DNA of 64,000 nucleotides from Numida meleagris (GCF_002078875.1 NC_034410.1:42847571-42911570); one strand, 5' to 3'; counted from the first letter of the stretch, positions 11,001-24,000 are shown. Translations and numbers: made by a program. The notes: generated by a model not told the origin, from the sequence alone.

Positions 11001-12247
11001 CACACCTGTGTGCAGGACAGGCCTTAGGCTACAGCAGGAAAGCAGGATTCCTTTAACTACTCGTTCTGAAACCAGTTTCATGAAATTGATGCACGGACGT
11101 GCAAATATGCGTTTCCATACCTTAAGCAGAGCAAAAACATCCTCCTCAGAAACAACTAGCTTTCAAATTAAAAAGCTTAACCAACTCAAAGCTGTAGCCG
11201 CATTCAGCGTTTACCGCTTATCTGTGCTACCAGTAGAAAAAAATCCTTCTGCCAGTGACTCAACTGTGACGTTTTTATGCAACTACAGCACACTGCAGCT
11301 TTACCAATGAGATCACAGAATGGCTCAGGTTGGAAGGGACCTTCAAGTTCCAGTCCCAAGATGTACTGAAAGATCTTACAACTGCATAGGCTTTATGCCC
11401 ACTGCCAATTTGATACGGCATTAACGCTGCCTCACCAGCTCCTGCATGCTGCTGCAATTTTAGGTTATCCTGCTTACACCAGCAGTGCCAGCACTTGTTT
11501 CCTCCTTTACCCCACGTGCATCTGTATGCACAGCTGCGGTCAGACTGGGAGGCTGCAGGCACGCCGTACCTGTGATGGTGCCGTGCACCTGCGTCCCGTT
11601 CTTCAGCTCGATGGTTACAGTCTCGTGACTCAGCTTCATCAGAAACCTAGGAATTGAGAACAGGATGTTCATTCTCACACGAAGTCTTATGTCTATCCAA
11701 CAACATGCAGCTACAGAGAACCGATACGCACTGCGTGTTATATTCTAAAGCAAGCGTTCCCAGCTTCCATGAATGCTACTGAAGGGGCTCCACTGGGCAA
11801 AGCCAAAGCCCCAAACTGCGCCCAGTTGCCAGAGGCTGGGAATGGCGGCACTGAGCTCAAGGAGCGTTGGGACAACGCTCTCAGACACAGGGTTTGGGTT
11901 CTGGGCGCCCTGCGTGCCGCCGGGAGCTGGGCTCGGGATACTCTGTGATTCTACCAGCTCGGAGCAGCACTAAGGAGAAGCCATTTTGGAACTCGGCACC
12001 GCGTGAAGGCGCTTCTAACTGACTCCGCCCACCCCACGGAGGGGTTTCCCGGGCAGCCCCGCTCCGCAGGCCCAGCCGACCGCCGCAAGCCCCAGGCCGC
12101 GCCGAGGCCCCGCCAGGCCAGGCCCCAAGGACCGGGAGGCCGCCGGCTGATTGGGGAGGGGGGGGAGGGGGGGGCAGGCGGCGAGCGTGGGCTCCCTGCC
12201 GCCTCTCTCCGCGATCCGCCTCCATCCGCTCACCTGACGAGCTTCAT
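8052..12247 (-). CDS. SNRPD1: SNRPD1, small nuclear ribonucleoprotein Sm D1, complete
   Basis: The four coding exons on the - strand, in transcript order, are 12247-12234, 11646-11570, 9845-9654 and 8128-8052 (TAA at 8054-8052). They total 360 nt, or 119 residues, the usual SmD1 length. The start [20 protein letters not shown] holds the Sm1 motif. [18 protein letters not shown] and [19 protein letters not shown] complete Sm1 and Sm2. The protein ends in nine consecutive GR dipeptides and GGPRR, the arginine-methylated tail bound by SMN in the known family. SmD1 is part of the heptameric Sm ring on U1, U2, U4 and U5 snRNAs. All introns are GT-AG, so this is a normal intron-bearing gene, not a retrocopy. 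The start lies in a CpG island. SACM1L ends upstream on the same strand, and SLC6A20 converges from the other side. Confidence 0.97.
8129..9653 (-). other. SNRPD1: SNRPD1 intron 3
   Basis: The intron is GT-AG. Apart from a weak CR1-like scrap near 8788-8840, I see no repeat, RNA gene or conserved frame. A hosted small nucleolar RNA was considered, but no C/D or H/ACA box arrangement could be supported by eye. Confidence 0.6.
8788..8840 (-). mobile_element. Possible CR1 3' fragment, short
   Basis: AGAACCACAGAATGATTCAG followed by GCTGAAGGAACTGCTGGAGG resembles the reverse complement of a CR1 3' end (ACAGAATGGTTNGGTTGGAAGGGACC), but it is short and diverged. It lies in SNRPD1 intron 3. Confidence 0.5.
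9846..11569 (-). other. SNRPD1: SNRPD1 intron 2
   Basis: This GT-AG intron contains an A-rich and T-rich tract near 10660-10705 and one short CR1 scrap at 11309-11365. Nothing else was recognised. Confidence 0.6.
11309..11365 (-). mobile_element. CR1 LINE 3' fragment, short
   Basis: GATCACAGAATGGCTCAGGT followed by TGGAAGGGACCTTCAAG is a CR1 3' end in reverse complement, about 55 bp long, inside SNRPD1 intron 2. It is in the same orientation as SNRPD1. Confidence 0.8.
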
Positions 12248-12560
12248 GGCGCCGGCGGGACGGCGCGGCGGCCGCGGGGCCTTCGGCGGGAAGCGGCGGC
12301 CGCCCCTAGGGGCACTGAGAGCCCTCGGCGGGAGCGCCGCGAGCGCGGGCGGAGCAGAGCGGAGCCTCTTACGAGAGGGCCGCGCCCCAGCAGCTCTAAC
12401 GGCCGCCGCCGGCTGCGATCAATGGGCGGAAGCGGCGCGGCGGAAGGGGCGGACCGCGCCTGCGCGGGGCTGAGGGCGGGCGGGCACCGCGGGGCTGCGC
12501 TGCCGCCATTACGGGGCTGTGAGGTGAAGCTGGAGGAAGGGGCCCAGCAGGAGCCCCTAG
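12000..12560 (-). promoter_or_regulatory. SNRPD1: CpG-island promoter of SNRPD1
   Basis: The region around the SNRPD1 start codon (12247) is strongly GC-rich with many CpG dinucleotides, including G-runs near 12150-12175 and CGGAAG ETS-like motifs near 12426 and 12440. This is typical of a TATA-less housekeeping promoter. The transcription start cannot be set from sequence. Long frames through this stretch on both strands are products of the base composition. Confidence 0.75.
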
Positions 12561-12653
12561 TCGAGACTACACGTCTTTCAGCACGTTAACAACAAAGCAG
12601 TTGTGTACAAATGATCTAGACCGCACCAGAGCGATGCTTCACTTAAATAGTTG

Positions 12654-12658
12654 ATAAG
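12654..12658. repeat. Target-site duplication, left copy (ATAAG)
   Basis: This five-base host sequence directly precedes the TG of the solo LTR. Its identical partner directly follows the terminal CA at 13151-13155. Confidence 0.8.
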
Positions 12659-13150
12659 TGTGAAAAGAAAAGAATGTTTGTCAAACGTTAATGAACAATG
12701 GTAGCATGGCTTCCGCAAACCTAACCCCCATTTCCTGGAAATATATGCAAACAAGGAACTCACGTGAATTGCTCAAGAGGTGGGTGGTTGTGTAATCAAC
12801 CCATTCAATCTGCCTGCATAAATTCCATACCATATGTGGTAATTGTTAAAGAGGTCAAGGAAAGGATACAGAGGAAGACTACTTACTTCAACCCGGACGA
12901 TCACCAGGAGGCAGAAAAAGACCCCCTAGCAACAACACGAGCATGCGCAAGACGTCTTACAGAAGGACACGGAGGCAGAAGAAGGACTGCATAAAAGGAC
13001 TGCGAAACAGCCCGATAGTGCGGCAGTTGGTGGGATGAAGATTCCCCTGTCGCCCAGCGCTGTTTTGCCTCTTAGCTCTTTGCTCATTATAATCAATAAA
13101 TTTACATATTCGGAATTTCGAGTTTCAGTCTCGTAAGTGAATTCATAACA
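12659..13150 (+). mobile_element. Solo LTR of an endogenous retrovirus
   Basis: The element is 492 bp long, starts TGTGAA and ends CATAACA, and is flanked by a perfect 5-bp direct repeat ATAAG (12654-12658 and 13151-13155). It has an LTR layout in + orientation: a U3 of about 330 bp, a TATA-like CATAAAAGG at 12990-12998, and an AATAAA at 13095-13100, with about 50 bp of U5 after it. No internal viral sequence is present, so it is a solo LTR left by recombination. A 5-bp duplication is most often seen with class III (ERVL-like) elements; that class call is inference. It lies between the SNRPD1 promoter and the SACM1L 3' end. Confidence 0.87.
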
Positions 13151-13155
13151 ATAAG
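13151..13155. repeat. Target-site duplication, right copy (ATAAG)
   Basis: This is the right partner of 12654-12658, immediately after the LTR terminus CA. The exact match and placement support retroviral integration. Confidence 0.8.
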
Positions 13156-13185
13156 GACTTCAAGCACAAAACGCAGCTGCCAGAA

Positions 13186-15075
13186 TCTAGAAAAATCGAA
13201 TGTTTTATTGTCATTGATGAGTACACTGTTGTGATTTCAGAAATACAGGCTCTTTGCAAAGCACTGAGCTCTGGCTGCCCTCTGGCTTTGAGAACCTATG
13301 TTAACCCATGTCTCTCCCTCTCTCCATACACATATTCCACAGCTGGTCTTAGCCACAACAAATCTGTTATTTTGTTGTTTTTTATTTTTTTTTTCCTTTA
13401 AACAAGAGCTGCAAAGATTCAGTTCCAGACTGAAAGACAACTGAGTTTCAAAGGGCAGCTGTCCCAGAGCCATAAGAACCGTTACATGTTGAAGTCTATG
13501 GTGTTCCTGTACTTTGTGTCCATGACAGAGGTGACACTGGAAAATGAAGTGAGAGAGGAGTTTCCAGTTAACCACGAACTGGTATTCCCAGCACAGCATC
13601 TAGAAGCAGACAGAGGCACAGCAAGTACTGGTGTTTATGCACAGGTTATGGTCACACAGAACCAGCGGCCTCCAGCAACATTCAAGGTTAAAATGAACAG
13701 ATAACAACTGCAAAAGTCTGTACACAGTTTCAGTCATAACACAGTGAAACACTGGTGTACCAGTGCTTTGTGTTCTAACTTCAGTAACGACAACCGTGCT
13801 AGCTCTATTATTCTACACATTTCTCCCCCCATTTACATCTTATAACCGCAATCTGAATATACAGCTGTACTTACAGGAAATATTAAACAATGCACAGCGC
13901 CTTAAGCAAGTTTCATGGCTGGTTTTGAACAAACCATATAAAATAAGTGACAAAATAGTTTAAAATTGGTCCTCGAGTAGGATTACTTATTTTTATACAG
14001 CTTGGAAGCACTAAATTTAATGACACACATTTATTGTTAACCAGCACAAGTTATTTTGTAGCTTTTTAAACTTTTTTCCTTTGAAGTGTGTTACATCATC
14101 ATGCATGAAAAGCAAGCAGCTGTTCCCAAGTGCAACATGGCCTTAGGGTGACACTTCCTCCTCAGATTCAAACTCCTTTTTTCGTAAATTATTCCAACAA
14201 CAACAAAAGAAACAAACAGAGAGCTGACTAGCAAAACAAGTTCACATTTTGCATTGTGACCATTCTTAAAGTGGTGGAGTACTTTGGGCCTTTAGCATAA
14301 GGAGGGTTTGATAAACCCTGCAAGGAGTTTTACATTCTTTGATTTCATTTACATCCTTAGAAAGAAAAATCTGTGTTTTAATGAGCTAATGAATCATCAT
14401 CTGGAGACTGCAGTACTGAAACAGTGCAAGACGTCTGCAACTTCAGGAGCATCCAATTACAACTCTCACCCAAACAATGATTAGTAGAATATTGCATCAG
14501 TCCTAGACACCATAGGACAAAAAGCTCATTTTGGAGGACCACTAGGATTCAAAATAATCCTGTATATTTGGTGAAACCCACCCCCCACACAAATATGCAT
14601 GAAGGACTTTGACTTTACCACAGCAAACGTAATCCAGCTATGAGCCTTGGAACAAGACTTCCTGTTTTTATGATGCCTTATTTGTTCAGAGAACACGATT
14701 AGAAGCTCCATTATTACCACTTCAACATCCAGGTATTTTGACACATGAACAGCATCAGAGCTCTGCTGCCAAACCAAAGTTCAGCCAGAGCTGCTTGTGT
14801 GGACAATGAGCTTAAGCAGTCCACTTTACATTCTGCAGCATTCCAGAAACCAGAAAGCTGCCTTTAATCTTTTAATTCTCAGTGAAGTGGGTGGAGGCCC
14901 CTCACTAATGCAATATTCCAAAGACCATTGCAACTAAGACTGTTTCTCTCCCCTCCAGCGCTGCCAATGAAGAATGTTCATAAGACCACTATTTGGTGTG
15001 GAAAGCAGGTCAGTAGAGACTCCAAGTGTGGCTTGAGGAATCCTCAGTACCAAGCCGCTTTCCACACACACAAAT
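13186..15075 (-). other. SACM1L: SACM1L 3' UTR
   Basis: This stretch runs from the SACM1L stop codon at 15076-15078 to the inferred cleavage site after the AATAAA at 13204-13209. It is AT-rich, with no conserved frame and no recognised repeat. The short frames in it are not genes. Confidence 0.7.
13204..13209 (-). terminator. SACM1L: SACM1L poly(A) signal AATAAA
   Basis: A canonical AATAAA on the - strand lies about 1.87 kb after the SACM1L stop codon. A T- and G-rich stretch follows at about 13170-13156, as expected downstream of a cleavage site near 13185. The solo LTR begins only about 50 bases beyond the signal. Confidence 0.75.
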
Positions 15076-18000
15076 TCAGTCCATCTTCTCTTTCTGGACC
15101 AGCTTGGGTGCATCTACAAAATCCTTGCCATTGTAAAGGATAATGGCAAAAGTTCCAAAGCTTGCTGTTCCCCAGAAAAGCACATAGGCCAGTGTCTCAG
15201 TCCATGTATCACCTGTTAAGTCAGACAAACACTGTAGTTTATTATCTCCAATGACCAGAGAGAGAATTTAAGTACAACAGAAAAACATTTCAAGCCCTCC
15301 CACAGATACCAAATGAAGTTAGGAGCGCTTCATAGGTACTGGGGCCCTTCTTATACCATTTTGTATTTCCTTACCTAGAAGGCGACAAGTCAAAGTTGCT
15401 TATTTGTAAACTAGCACTGTCTGCCACACAGTTCTTAGAGTACTTTAAGCAGATAGCTACAGAGGTCACAGACTCAAGAACTCTGTTGGCACAAATATTA
15501 TGAAATTTTAAGGAAAAGAAGCAGAAAAGAGAATCTTCTATTCCCAGCACAGATGCAGATCAGGAGAGATATTAATCAGATCACACTTATGTCTATATCT
15601 CACTTTTCTGACCTGCCTTTGTGCCAAAAAACCTCTACTCAGGTAGAACTAAGTTTGGGGGCAGTTAACTGTGACTTACCAGCCATTAACAAACAAATGA
15701 TGCACATGGAGAAAGCAACCACCATAATAATAGGCAACTGGGAAAAGAAAAAGAATAGTTACATGATATAATAGCACATATATTCCTTAAATTCCTTGAG
15801 TCTAGGACTGCAAAACTATTTATTTGCTCTGCCATCAAGTTGTTTCAACTGCTGATGTCAGGTACAACTGTACAATTTTGGATTGTTCCAAAATTTGCAA
15901 GTGTGCTCAACAGTGACATTCAGAATGAAAATACTTCTTCTATATATTAGAAAAGACGTGATGTAAAGATTTTTTTTTTAAAGAAAAGTCAAATACACCA
16001 GCTACCACTTACACCTCTAGTGCCCCCAAGCCCCATTTTGCTACACAGAAGGGAAAGGGGAGAAAAGGGGGGAAAAATTTTCTTCATTTTACAGTCTATG
16101 TTTCTGCATAAAGTATGAGGAGGGTTCTTCACAAGTTTCTTCTGCAGAAGGAAACAGTCATTGATGGTGACTGGTAGGATTTCTCCCTTTCCACTTGAAG
16201 CAGATATTAAAAAAGCAAGCAGCAGTTTTTTCAATACCTCAAGGACACTCCGCTTTCTGTCAAAGGAACAGCCTGTGTTTAGTCCTACAAGCAGGTATCA
16301 CAGAAACACAGCCAGATTATAGGGACACTCAATTATTAAGTAGACAATTTCTACTTAGCCTTAATTGATGCAAGTGACTAAAAGGTTTCACGTGTTTGGA
16401 AAAACAAGAATAAAATCTTCATACTCACAGCTAAGAACTTCCAATCTTTCTTGACGTGTAGAGGACTAGCAGATTCTACTTCATCCACTGAATAATTTCC
16501 AAGAAAGAGATCAATAGCATCCTGAGAAAGAAACAGAGCAAGAGTTGAAATGCACAGCAGTATTTATCAAATCTATTTTCTGACAGTTAAAAGCTCAACT
16601 TACTTGTCTAAATCCATCAGAGAAGTTATTTTTGTAGTAACGTATTAATGAGTTCCAGCCATCCATTATTAAGCCCCACTGAGTCCTCTTCCCAGTTCTG
16701 CAAGAAGTTTTTAGAAATATTTACTATATATTTATGCATCCAGGACAAGACTTCAGATACAGCCTTTTCACTGTTCAAACGTACTATGTTTAATGAGTAC
16801 CTACACATACAATTATCGAGTGCTGCCTCTGCATTAATACCGTACACACTTGTTACAAGTTATTTGAAAACAGAATTACGCTTCTCTCCATCCCATGATC
16901 CAAGTGTACCTTGAAGGTATGCATTTCTTGTTTTTATTTCTAGATTGCCTTTTCTCCTTTCATATCAACACAAGGAATAGTGTTCTTTTGGAGATTCTAG
17001 TCTCACATTTTACCAACTGAATCAAACCACTACAAAATCATTAATAGCCTAAGCCCCAGATTAATGATCTTTTTGGATGCGAAGACCTAAAGAAAGCCCC
17101 AGATGTGCACCACGAAAAAACCAAGAAGGCCTTTACAAGAAAGGCTGACTTGCCTCGTGTAATCTGTCTTTAAGGCACCAGTTCCAGCATACTGTTTGGC
17201 ACAAGCATTAGCATTATCAGCCCATGCTGTGAACAGGAAAACATTGAGAAGATTAAGGAAATTACGTACTGTTTGGAAAAGTTTTTTTGTTTGTTTGTTT
17301 TAAGCTCTATGAGCAGCATACCATTTTTGTAGATTTTCTCAAAGTCTGCTTGCTCCTCAATTCTCTGTCCAACATGCAAAACACCTAGCCTCTGAAACAA
17401 AGCAGATGGAAGCACGCTAGTAATACGTTAGAAAGATTAGGATTTGCTTTCAGAAACACCTATGCGCAATAAACCAGAATCTGGGCAGTGCATTTCAAGT
17501 AAGTGTTACAGTAACTCAAGTCTATAAGCTCTTATTGAGGTGTTACATTATATTTAGGATTTCTATTTCAAACTGTTCTCCTCTTAGAGCTTGTTAAATG
17601 AGAATTAAGTATTTACCTGAAGCTGGGCTTGAAGAGATCGGCGTGCTAGCAAGCTCTGAATCACATTTGTCCTATCCAGGCAGTCCATACAATTACTGCG
17701 GAATATTCCTTCCTGCTGAGTCACAATTTTACCGTCCGAATCAACTAGAAAATAACTGGAACATAAAATGTATGAATACCTAGGTGGATTGTAACAAGTA
17801 AACATTTCAGCAGCCAAAACAGTTTTCAGAGCATATGAAGAGTTGTTGGTCATGTCTTTGACACGTGATGCCTCCCTGAATTCTTCCCCTCCAGGATAAA
17901 AACAGTATTAATACATGAACACGTGGTAATCTCCGAGCAGTTCTCACTGCTGTCATTCAGACAGACAGCAATACTGAGCTATAGGCCAACGGGAAGAGCA

Positions 18001-21000
18001 GCTTCTAGTGCAACAACAGTGACTTAAGTTCTATGCTCCATATCCACAATTACCATGATCATTAGCAGAGTATAAACATGAAAGTAACTGGATCTGTATA
18101 CCTGATCATCAGCCTCAATCCCGTTACCATGACACAAAGAGTGAACTGTGAGGAACACTTCTTCCAGAAGGTTGTTGCCTTAAAGATTTGAACTACTGAA
18201 AATCTGCAACCATCAGCTCTCATCCTCCTCCTCTCCATTGTACAGGCATCTGTGGGAACATCTCATTCCCCTTTACAACTACATATGTGAATCATCCCAA
18301 CCTTTTTAACCAACTAAATCATAGGTTTTTCCTTCCCCAGTTAACTGGTATTAAAAAGCTCCTTTGAAATACTGGATCGCATGCAAATATTCTGATAACT
18401 GAGCTGGTGAAACAAATACACAAATCAAACGATCAGTTGGATGCACGGATGGGACTTGTCCTACCACAGAATTAAGCTTCCAGTTGCCTAAAGATTCACA
18501 GGTCATACTCTGTGAGATTAAGTTACTCTATTATGTAATTATGAACTCTGAATTTGGACTAGCGTATGATCCACTGTTACTGTACAGCATTAAGACAAAA
18601 ATTACACTAAAGATGCATGCAGTACAAAAAAAATCAAGAGCCTGACCTAAAAGCATAGAGTTTACACCTATGAAATCTTCACTTCCCCCTCTTCTCCCAC
18701 GTTTGGCCTAGAACTGATATTAGGATAATCAGTGTAGATGAAGAGCAGACACTTGTGGTTAATGATAGATTAAGTGATATATCCCTTGTAACCGCTTAAA
18801 AAAAGTCATTTTTAAAAAAACAGAAGAACAAGCCTTCTGCCAGATCTGCCACAACCAGATTCAATCTGCAGAAGAGTTGTTTGCCTCTCCCAGAGGTGCA
18901 GAACTATTTTTAAGTGTATCACAACTCCTGTTTTTCTGTTACCATTTAAACAGAGGTCACCCACGGTGAACTCAAACACGGCATGATAGAAATAACCTAA
19001 TCTTGAGGAAAAGTCTTATTTTCTGTATCTCGTTTTTATAGGCACATGGCTTCCTTTTCTTGTTTCAAGGAAACTTGGTTCTTTTATAAGCCTCCAATGG
19101 CAGCTGACAATAAACATGCAATACAATTCTCAGCATTCACTCTAATGAAGGATCCTTGCTGAATAAGAAACCTACACACTTTTTTCTCATTCTTTCAAGT
19201 GCTCTGAAGCTAATTTATCCTTTTGCTTTCCAGAAGGCTTTGGGGGCTTTTTTTTTTTTTTCCGGTGGTGGGGAGACTGTATTCACATGACTAATTCATA
19301 CTATTCTGACAGTCTTCATTCCAGGCAAGAGATCAACTCCTGTTCTAATTTGTAGATTAATCTCACCATCCTTTTATGGCTCAACTATATCGCTGCCAGT
19401 TCTGTAACATCGCTGAAGCACAAAGTAAATCAGCTAACACAAGACCTTAACGACAGGAAGGAAGCAACCAGAAAAGCAGAACAAAGTAAACAGGGACCCT
19501 TATCAATCTGCACATCTATAAGCGGCAAAGACCCAGATGTGCTTAAAACAACATGCTCATGGGAGCAACACAGACTTAAATTGATGTGGACATTTAATCC
19601 ACAAGGAACTAAATTCTCATTTTGTTTTTAGTCATGTAAAAGTAGACTACTTTTGTTAGCAAGCTATATCACTGCTAACGCAAAGGTTCGATACCACAAA
19701 CAACGTGCAGAGATGTAAAACACCCGAAAAAGAACAGGGCTGGAGCCAGGGGAGCGTGACACCATGTAGCAGAACAGCTTGCTATCAACATACGGAATTA
19801 CTCTTGGATAAAAAGATATCACGAAATGAGACATCTTTTTAGAACTTCACAGTTGCATGCACACTGATTTCTTCAAATTGTTTACCCAAAGGCAGTTCTC
19901 AAGGCACAACACGGGGCTGCTGTGATTTTCAGAACCACTTTACTGGGACATAAAGGGCTCTGTATTTTACATCCTAACAGATCTCTAATGGCATGAGAAT
20001 GCATCTTATTTTTATACAAGCTTTACAAGTCTGTTTTAGTGTGCCTTGCAACAATAGAAGCTGTGAGAAAGGAGTCTTATTTTAATAATTAAGAGAACCG
20101 TCAAGTGTTACCTAAACTCATCTTGCTGTTCTGCTAGTTGATCCAGTAAAATCTGAAGTCGATCCCATCTCATCCGACTGCACTCTTTATGGAAGTCAAA
20201 TGCTATGTATCTGTTCAGAGGAAGAAGCACCTTTTTAGAATACTGCAGTCTCAGAAATCCACGCATCCACAAAACAAAGCAGTGACAGAATTTACACCTG
20301 TGGATTTAGTCAGTGCTCTGTAATCTTCCCATGACTGCTTCCTTAGTGTGCATGGTGACAGTATTTACATTTCGTTACAAGACAAAAAAAGCACTAGTTA
20401 CTCATTTTAAGTTCTGGCTAGTATATTTTCTCTAGAAAACACATAATAGAAGAAATGCATCTGACTTCATCTGTGTTGTGGCCCTTCACTTCCCTCCTTT
20501 GTTCTACGTGTCCCATCTTCAGTCTCACTTGTGAGAAGTCTGAGGTAGGGACAGTGGTTACATAAAGGTTAATTCATAAAAACAAAACATTGACAAATCA
20601 GCTATTTAATCAGTGCTTTCAAGGCCTTTATCACTCTGTCTCAGAGGCAATGCTCAGTTTTTAAACACAAGAAAGTATCGTTTCACTTCACACGTACCTG
20701 ACCATTCCATTTGCCATGCTGTTCACCATTTTTGCAAATGTCTGCTCCAGAGGCAGCTCAGAACCCTTTTGGTTAACCTGGAAAGGAAGGGAAAAAAAGA
20801 CAATGTTATTTGTAAACCTGCTTGAAAGAAGAGCAGCTTTCTCAAGAAGAACAAGGGAAAGCATACCAAGTTAACAATCATCTGCTTTCCATAGCTGATT
20901 ATTTGCGAGTCAAAATGTCTTTGGAAGCCATCCATCTAGAAAAGAAAGAAATACAACGACAGATTTAAGATCCGATCTACAAGGAAACCCACACAATCAC

Positions 21001-24000
21001 TTCTCAGTGATACTGCATACACAGTTTTATAGCAAAGTGTTTGTTGTTCTCTACTGTGTTAACACACTTTTACTTTCACTCCCCCACACACCTCCCCCAT
21101 TCAGCTCTCCTTAAACAAGCCATAGATAAGTATTTTCCAACTACTAAAACTACTGCAAACAAGAACCAAAGAGAAAATACTATCTCCATTCGCCCTTGAT
21201 TTTTTTTTTTCAGGTTCTGAACTTCTTCCACAGAACACAAGACTTCTCACTACTACTCAAAAAACCCTCCATCCAATATTGCTATTTTTATTCTTCTGAA
21301 TAGGATAGGATCTTCTGATAGGATAGGGTCTGTCACCCTATCGCATCTACACAAGCCCAGAAATGCATTAAAACCCCAAGACAAACACTCACATACATGA
21401 TTTACTGACTTGCTGATCTGTGGCTTTGGTTTATACTTGAGGTTTGGTCTCTGAGACCAGAAAAAAGGAATTGATCCACGGGTCTGAAAAAGAACATAGC
21501 AGTTTTAAACAACAAAACTTACTTTCAAATGGCAAGTGAGTTTGTAAATCAGAATAGTTTGGTTAACTTGTACACAAACATTTAAAAAACATATTATATA
21601 TTGTAATACAGACAGACTTACCTACACACTCACACCCCTTAAACCAGTCAGCAGTTTATTCCACTGACCTTACCTGAACAAATGATGCTTTGCTCCCCTT
21701 GTAATGCACAATTTGTTCTGTTTCAACAAAGTTAGCTGCGTGTCCTTCTGAATCAATACCTAAGCAGGATAAAGACCTTGTTAAGAGCTCAGAGCGCAGA
21801 ACAGCAGCAAGGCATCAAAAGGCTTCCTACCCTCAACTTCCAAGCAAGCATGAAAACACCAAAACTGCTTGAAGATGGCAAATTAAAAATGCCTCTGGCA
21901 GAACTTCAATATGATCTGTATCAAGTGTAATTACTGAAGAACCACATTTTGCTTATCACATTTTGTGAATTATAGTCCTGATTACAGTCCTAGAAACTGA
22001 GCAGCTGAATAGAAAATAACGCAGCTGCTTTGACACAAATAACTACAATTCAGTAGCAAAGGTACTGCAGAAACTGACTTATTTCTTCAAAAGCATGTAT
22101 TATTGAGTCTCACGCAGAACAAGCAGTACTTAAATCCATTTCCTTTTCTAGTTTTTGACCTTTAATAATTGGAGAACACCACTATTCACAGTTCCACTGG
22201 CAGCACCAGTGATGCTCTTAGTTTACTGCTAGGCCAGAAGGGCTATGCTTGCATTTAACCCTAACTTTGCATTTAAATGGGAAAGCAGTAAGACTACCCT
22301 ACAGAACTTCCGCAGTAATCTCTAGCAGGAATAAAGGAGAACTTCATCATACAGGTTACTGGCATATTTTTTTGGAGCAAGGTACTTCTGATAAAAGCTA
22401 CAATTACAGGCAATTTGCGCTCGAGTCACTGAACAGCAGTTGCTCTTAGAAGAAAAATACTGATTGAATTTGCATTATTTTTGAAGTAAATCCATTTGCT
22501 GTTTTACCTCTTACATAGTAGCGTACACCAGCTCTGAAACAGCTTCTTCTGGAAACAAGCAGCCAGTCAAAACACTTGCCATTAATAGAACACGAGTGCA
22601 TAGAGATAACTGATGAATAACAATAAGGAAAAAAAAGCCAAACTTTTCTTACATACCAGCAAACAGCCAAAGTCAAGGAACCAAACAATCACACTCAAGG
22701 AAACCCGTAAACATTTCCTGCTCAGTAACAGACACTGAACTTGAGAGAAGGCATCTTTTCACTATCAGCATATGCATCTCAAAAGATAAGACAGAGGGGA
22801 TGTCATGATGAACGTTCATTAGAACTGCTACAGTTTTTAGGAAGTGGGGCACTACACAAGATTATCTAGCCTTATGGGCCTATGTATATCATTAAATGAA
22901 CTGATTTCTGAAGTTCACAGCTGTTATTCTGTTAAGCCATGAGTTCATGGATGTAGCAGTGTTAATGCTTCTTGCCCGTACTGCTTTCAGTGAAAAGGAC
23001 ACTCCAAAACTAGCCTTTTAGAGAAGCATCTTCGGCTATGAAATCTTGCATCTGTAAGTACAACACACATCACTTTTAGAGATTTCAGAACTATAATGAA
23101 TGTAGACTGGCTTTCTAATCCACACACGCACAAAATGAGGATGCACACCAAGTCTTCATTAGGAACTTCTTATGGAATCATGCTTTTCTGCTCAGGTTAG
23201 ATACTCAAAGTGGCAAACACACCATAGCCTGTGACCAAGTTTAAGCAAGGAATGAACAGGACATTAACAAATACTTCCAATTTTGGATTATTCTTCTGTG
23301 CTGCTTATAATGCCCTTTGTTTGGATTAGAGTAGTTTATGCAGTCCAAAATAGACCAGCATTCCTCACAAATAATTTCTCCAGGTAGATTCAAAGACTTT
23401 CATCCTCTGTCATTAACAACCAAAACACATAACTTTAAAATAATCACAAGATCAAAATTGGCTATTTTTACAAGCTGCAGCACAGGCATCCCGTATTGGA
23501 AGCAATCAATAGAAACTCATGCTAATATAAGTCTTTGGAAGAAAGGGAAACCCAAACAACTTTAACTTCCTCCAAAGCACTTTACTCCTGAATTGTAATG
23601 CAATAACTGGCTCATTTTCTGCGTCTGTAATTTGTCCCAACTGAAGCATCAGCTTGTTGTTGGCTACTTACCACACACACTTAAGGGGAAAAGACAGAAC
23701 TGACTATTCTTGGTGGGCGTTATATTTTCTTTTTGGTGGAGGGCAGGCTGAAGAGAAGGAGGGGGCAGCAGCAAGTCTACAACATTAAAGCCAGTTTAGC
23801 CTTCAGTTGATTAAAGTCTCCATTACCCAATTAAGTCCACTATTTCTTATCACTGCAAGACTAGAACCCCACTCGAGATGCTGAACAAAATATGTAGGAT
23901 TATACGGAAGAAGAAACGAGCTTAATGAATTAGCTTGTAGTGAGACTACCACAGTTCTGCTTAGGATATTTTCTACCATTTTAATCACACACACAAAAAA

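Noticed and set aside
8052..12247. SNRPD1 as a processed pseudogene
   Set aside because: It has three introns with proper GT-AG signals, an intact 119-residue frame and a CpG-island start.
12003..12473. 156-codon frame on the + strand
   Set aside because: It is antisense to the SNRPD1 promoter CpG island, with composition typical of GC-rich non-coding DNA.
17144..17153. GT donor (GTCAGC) as the end of SACM1L exon 16
   Set aside because: It would add five bases and break the frame into the next exon; the GC donor gives the conserved TRTGKRT.
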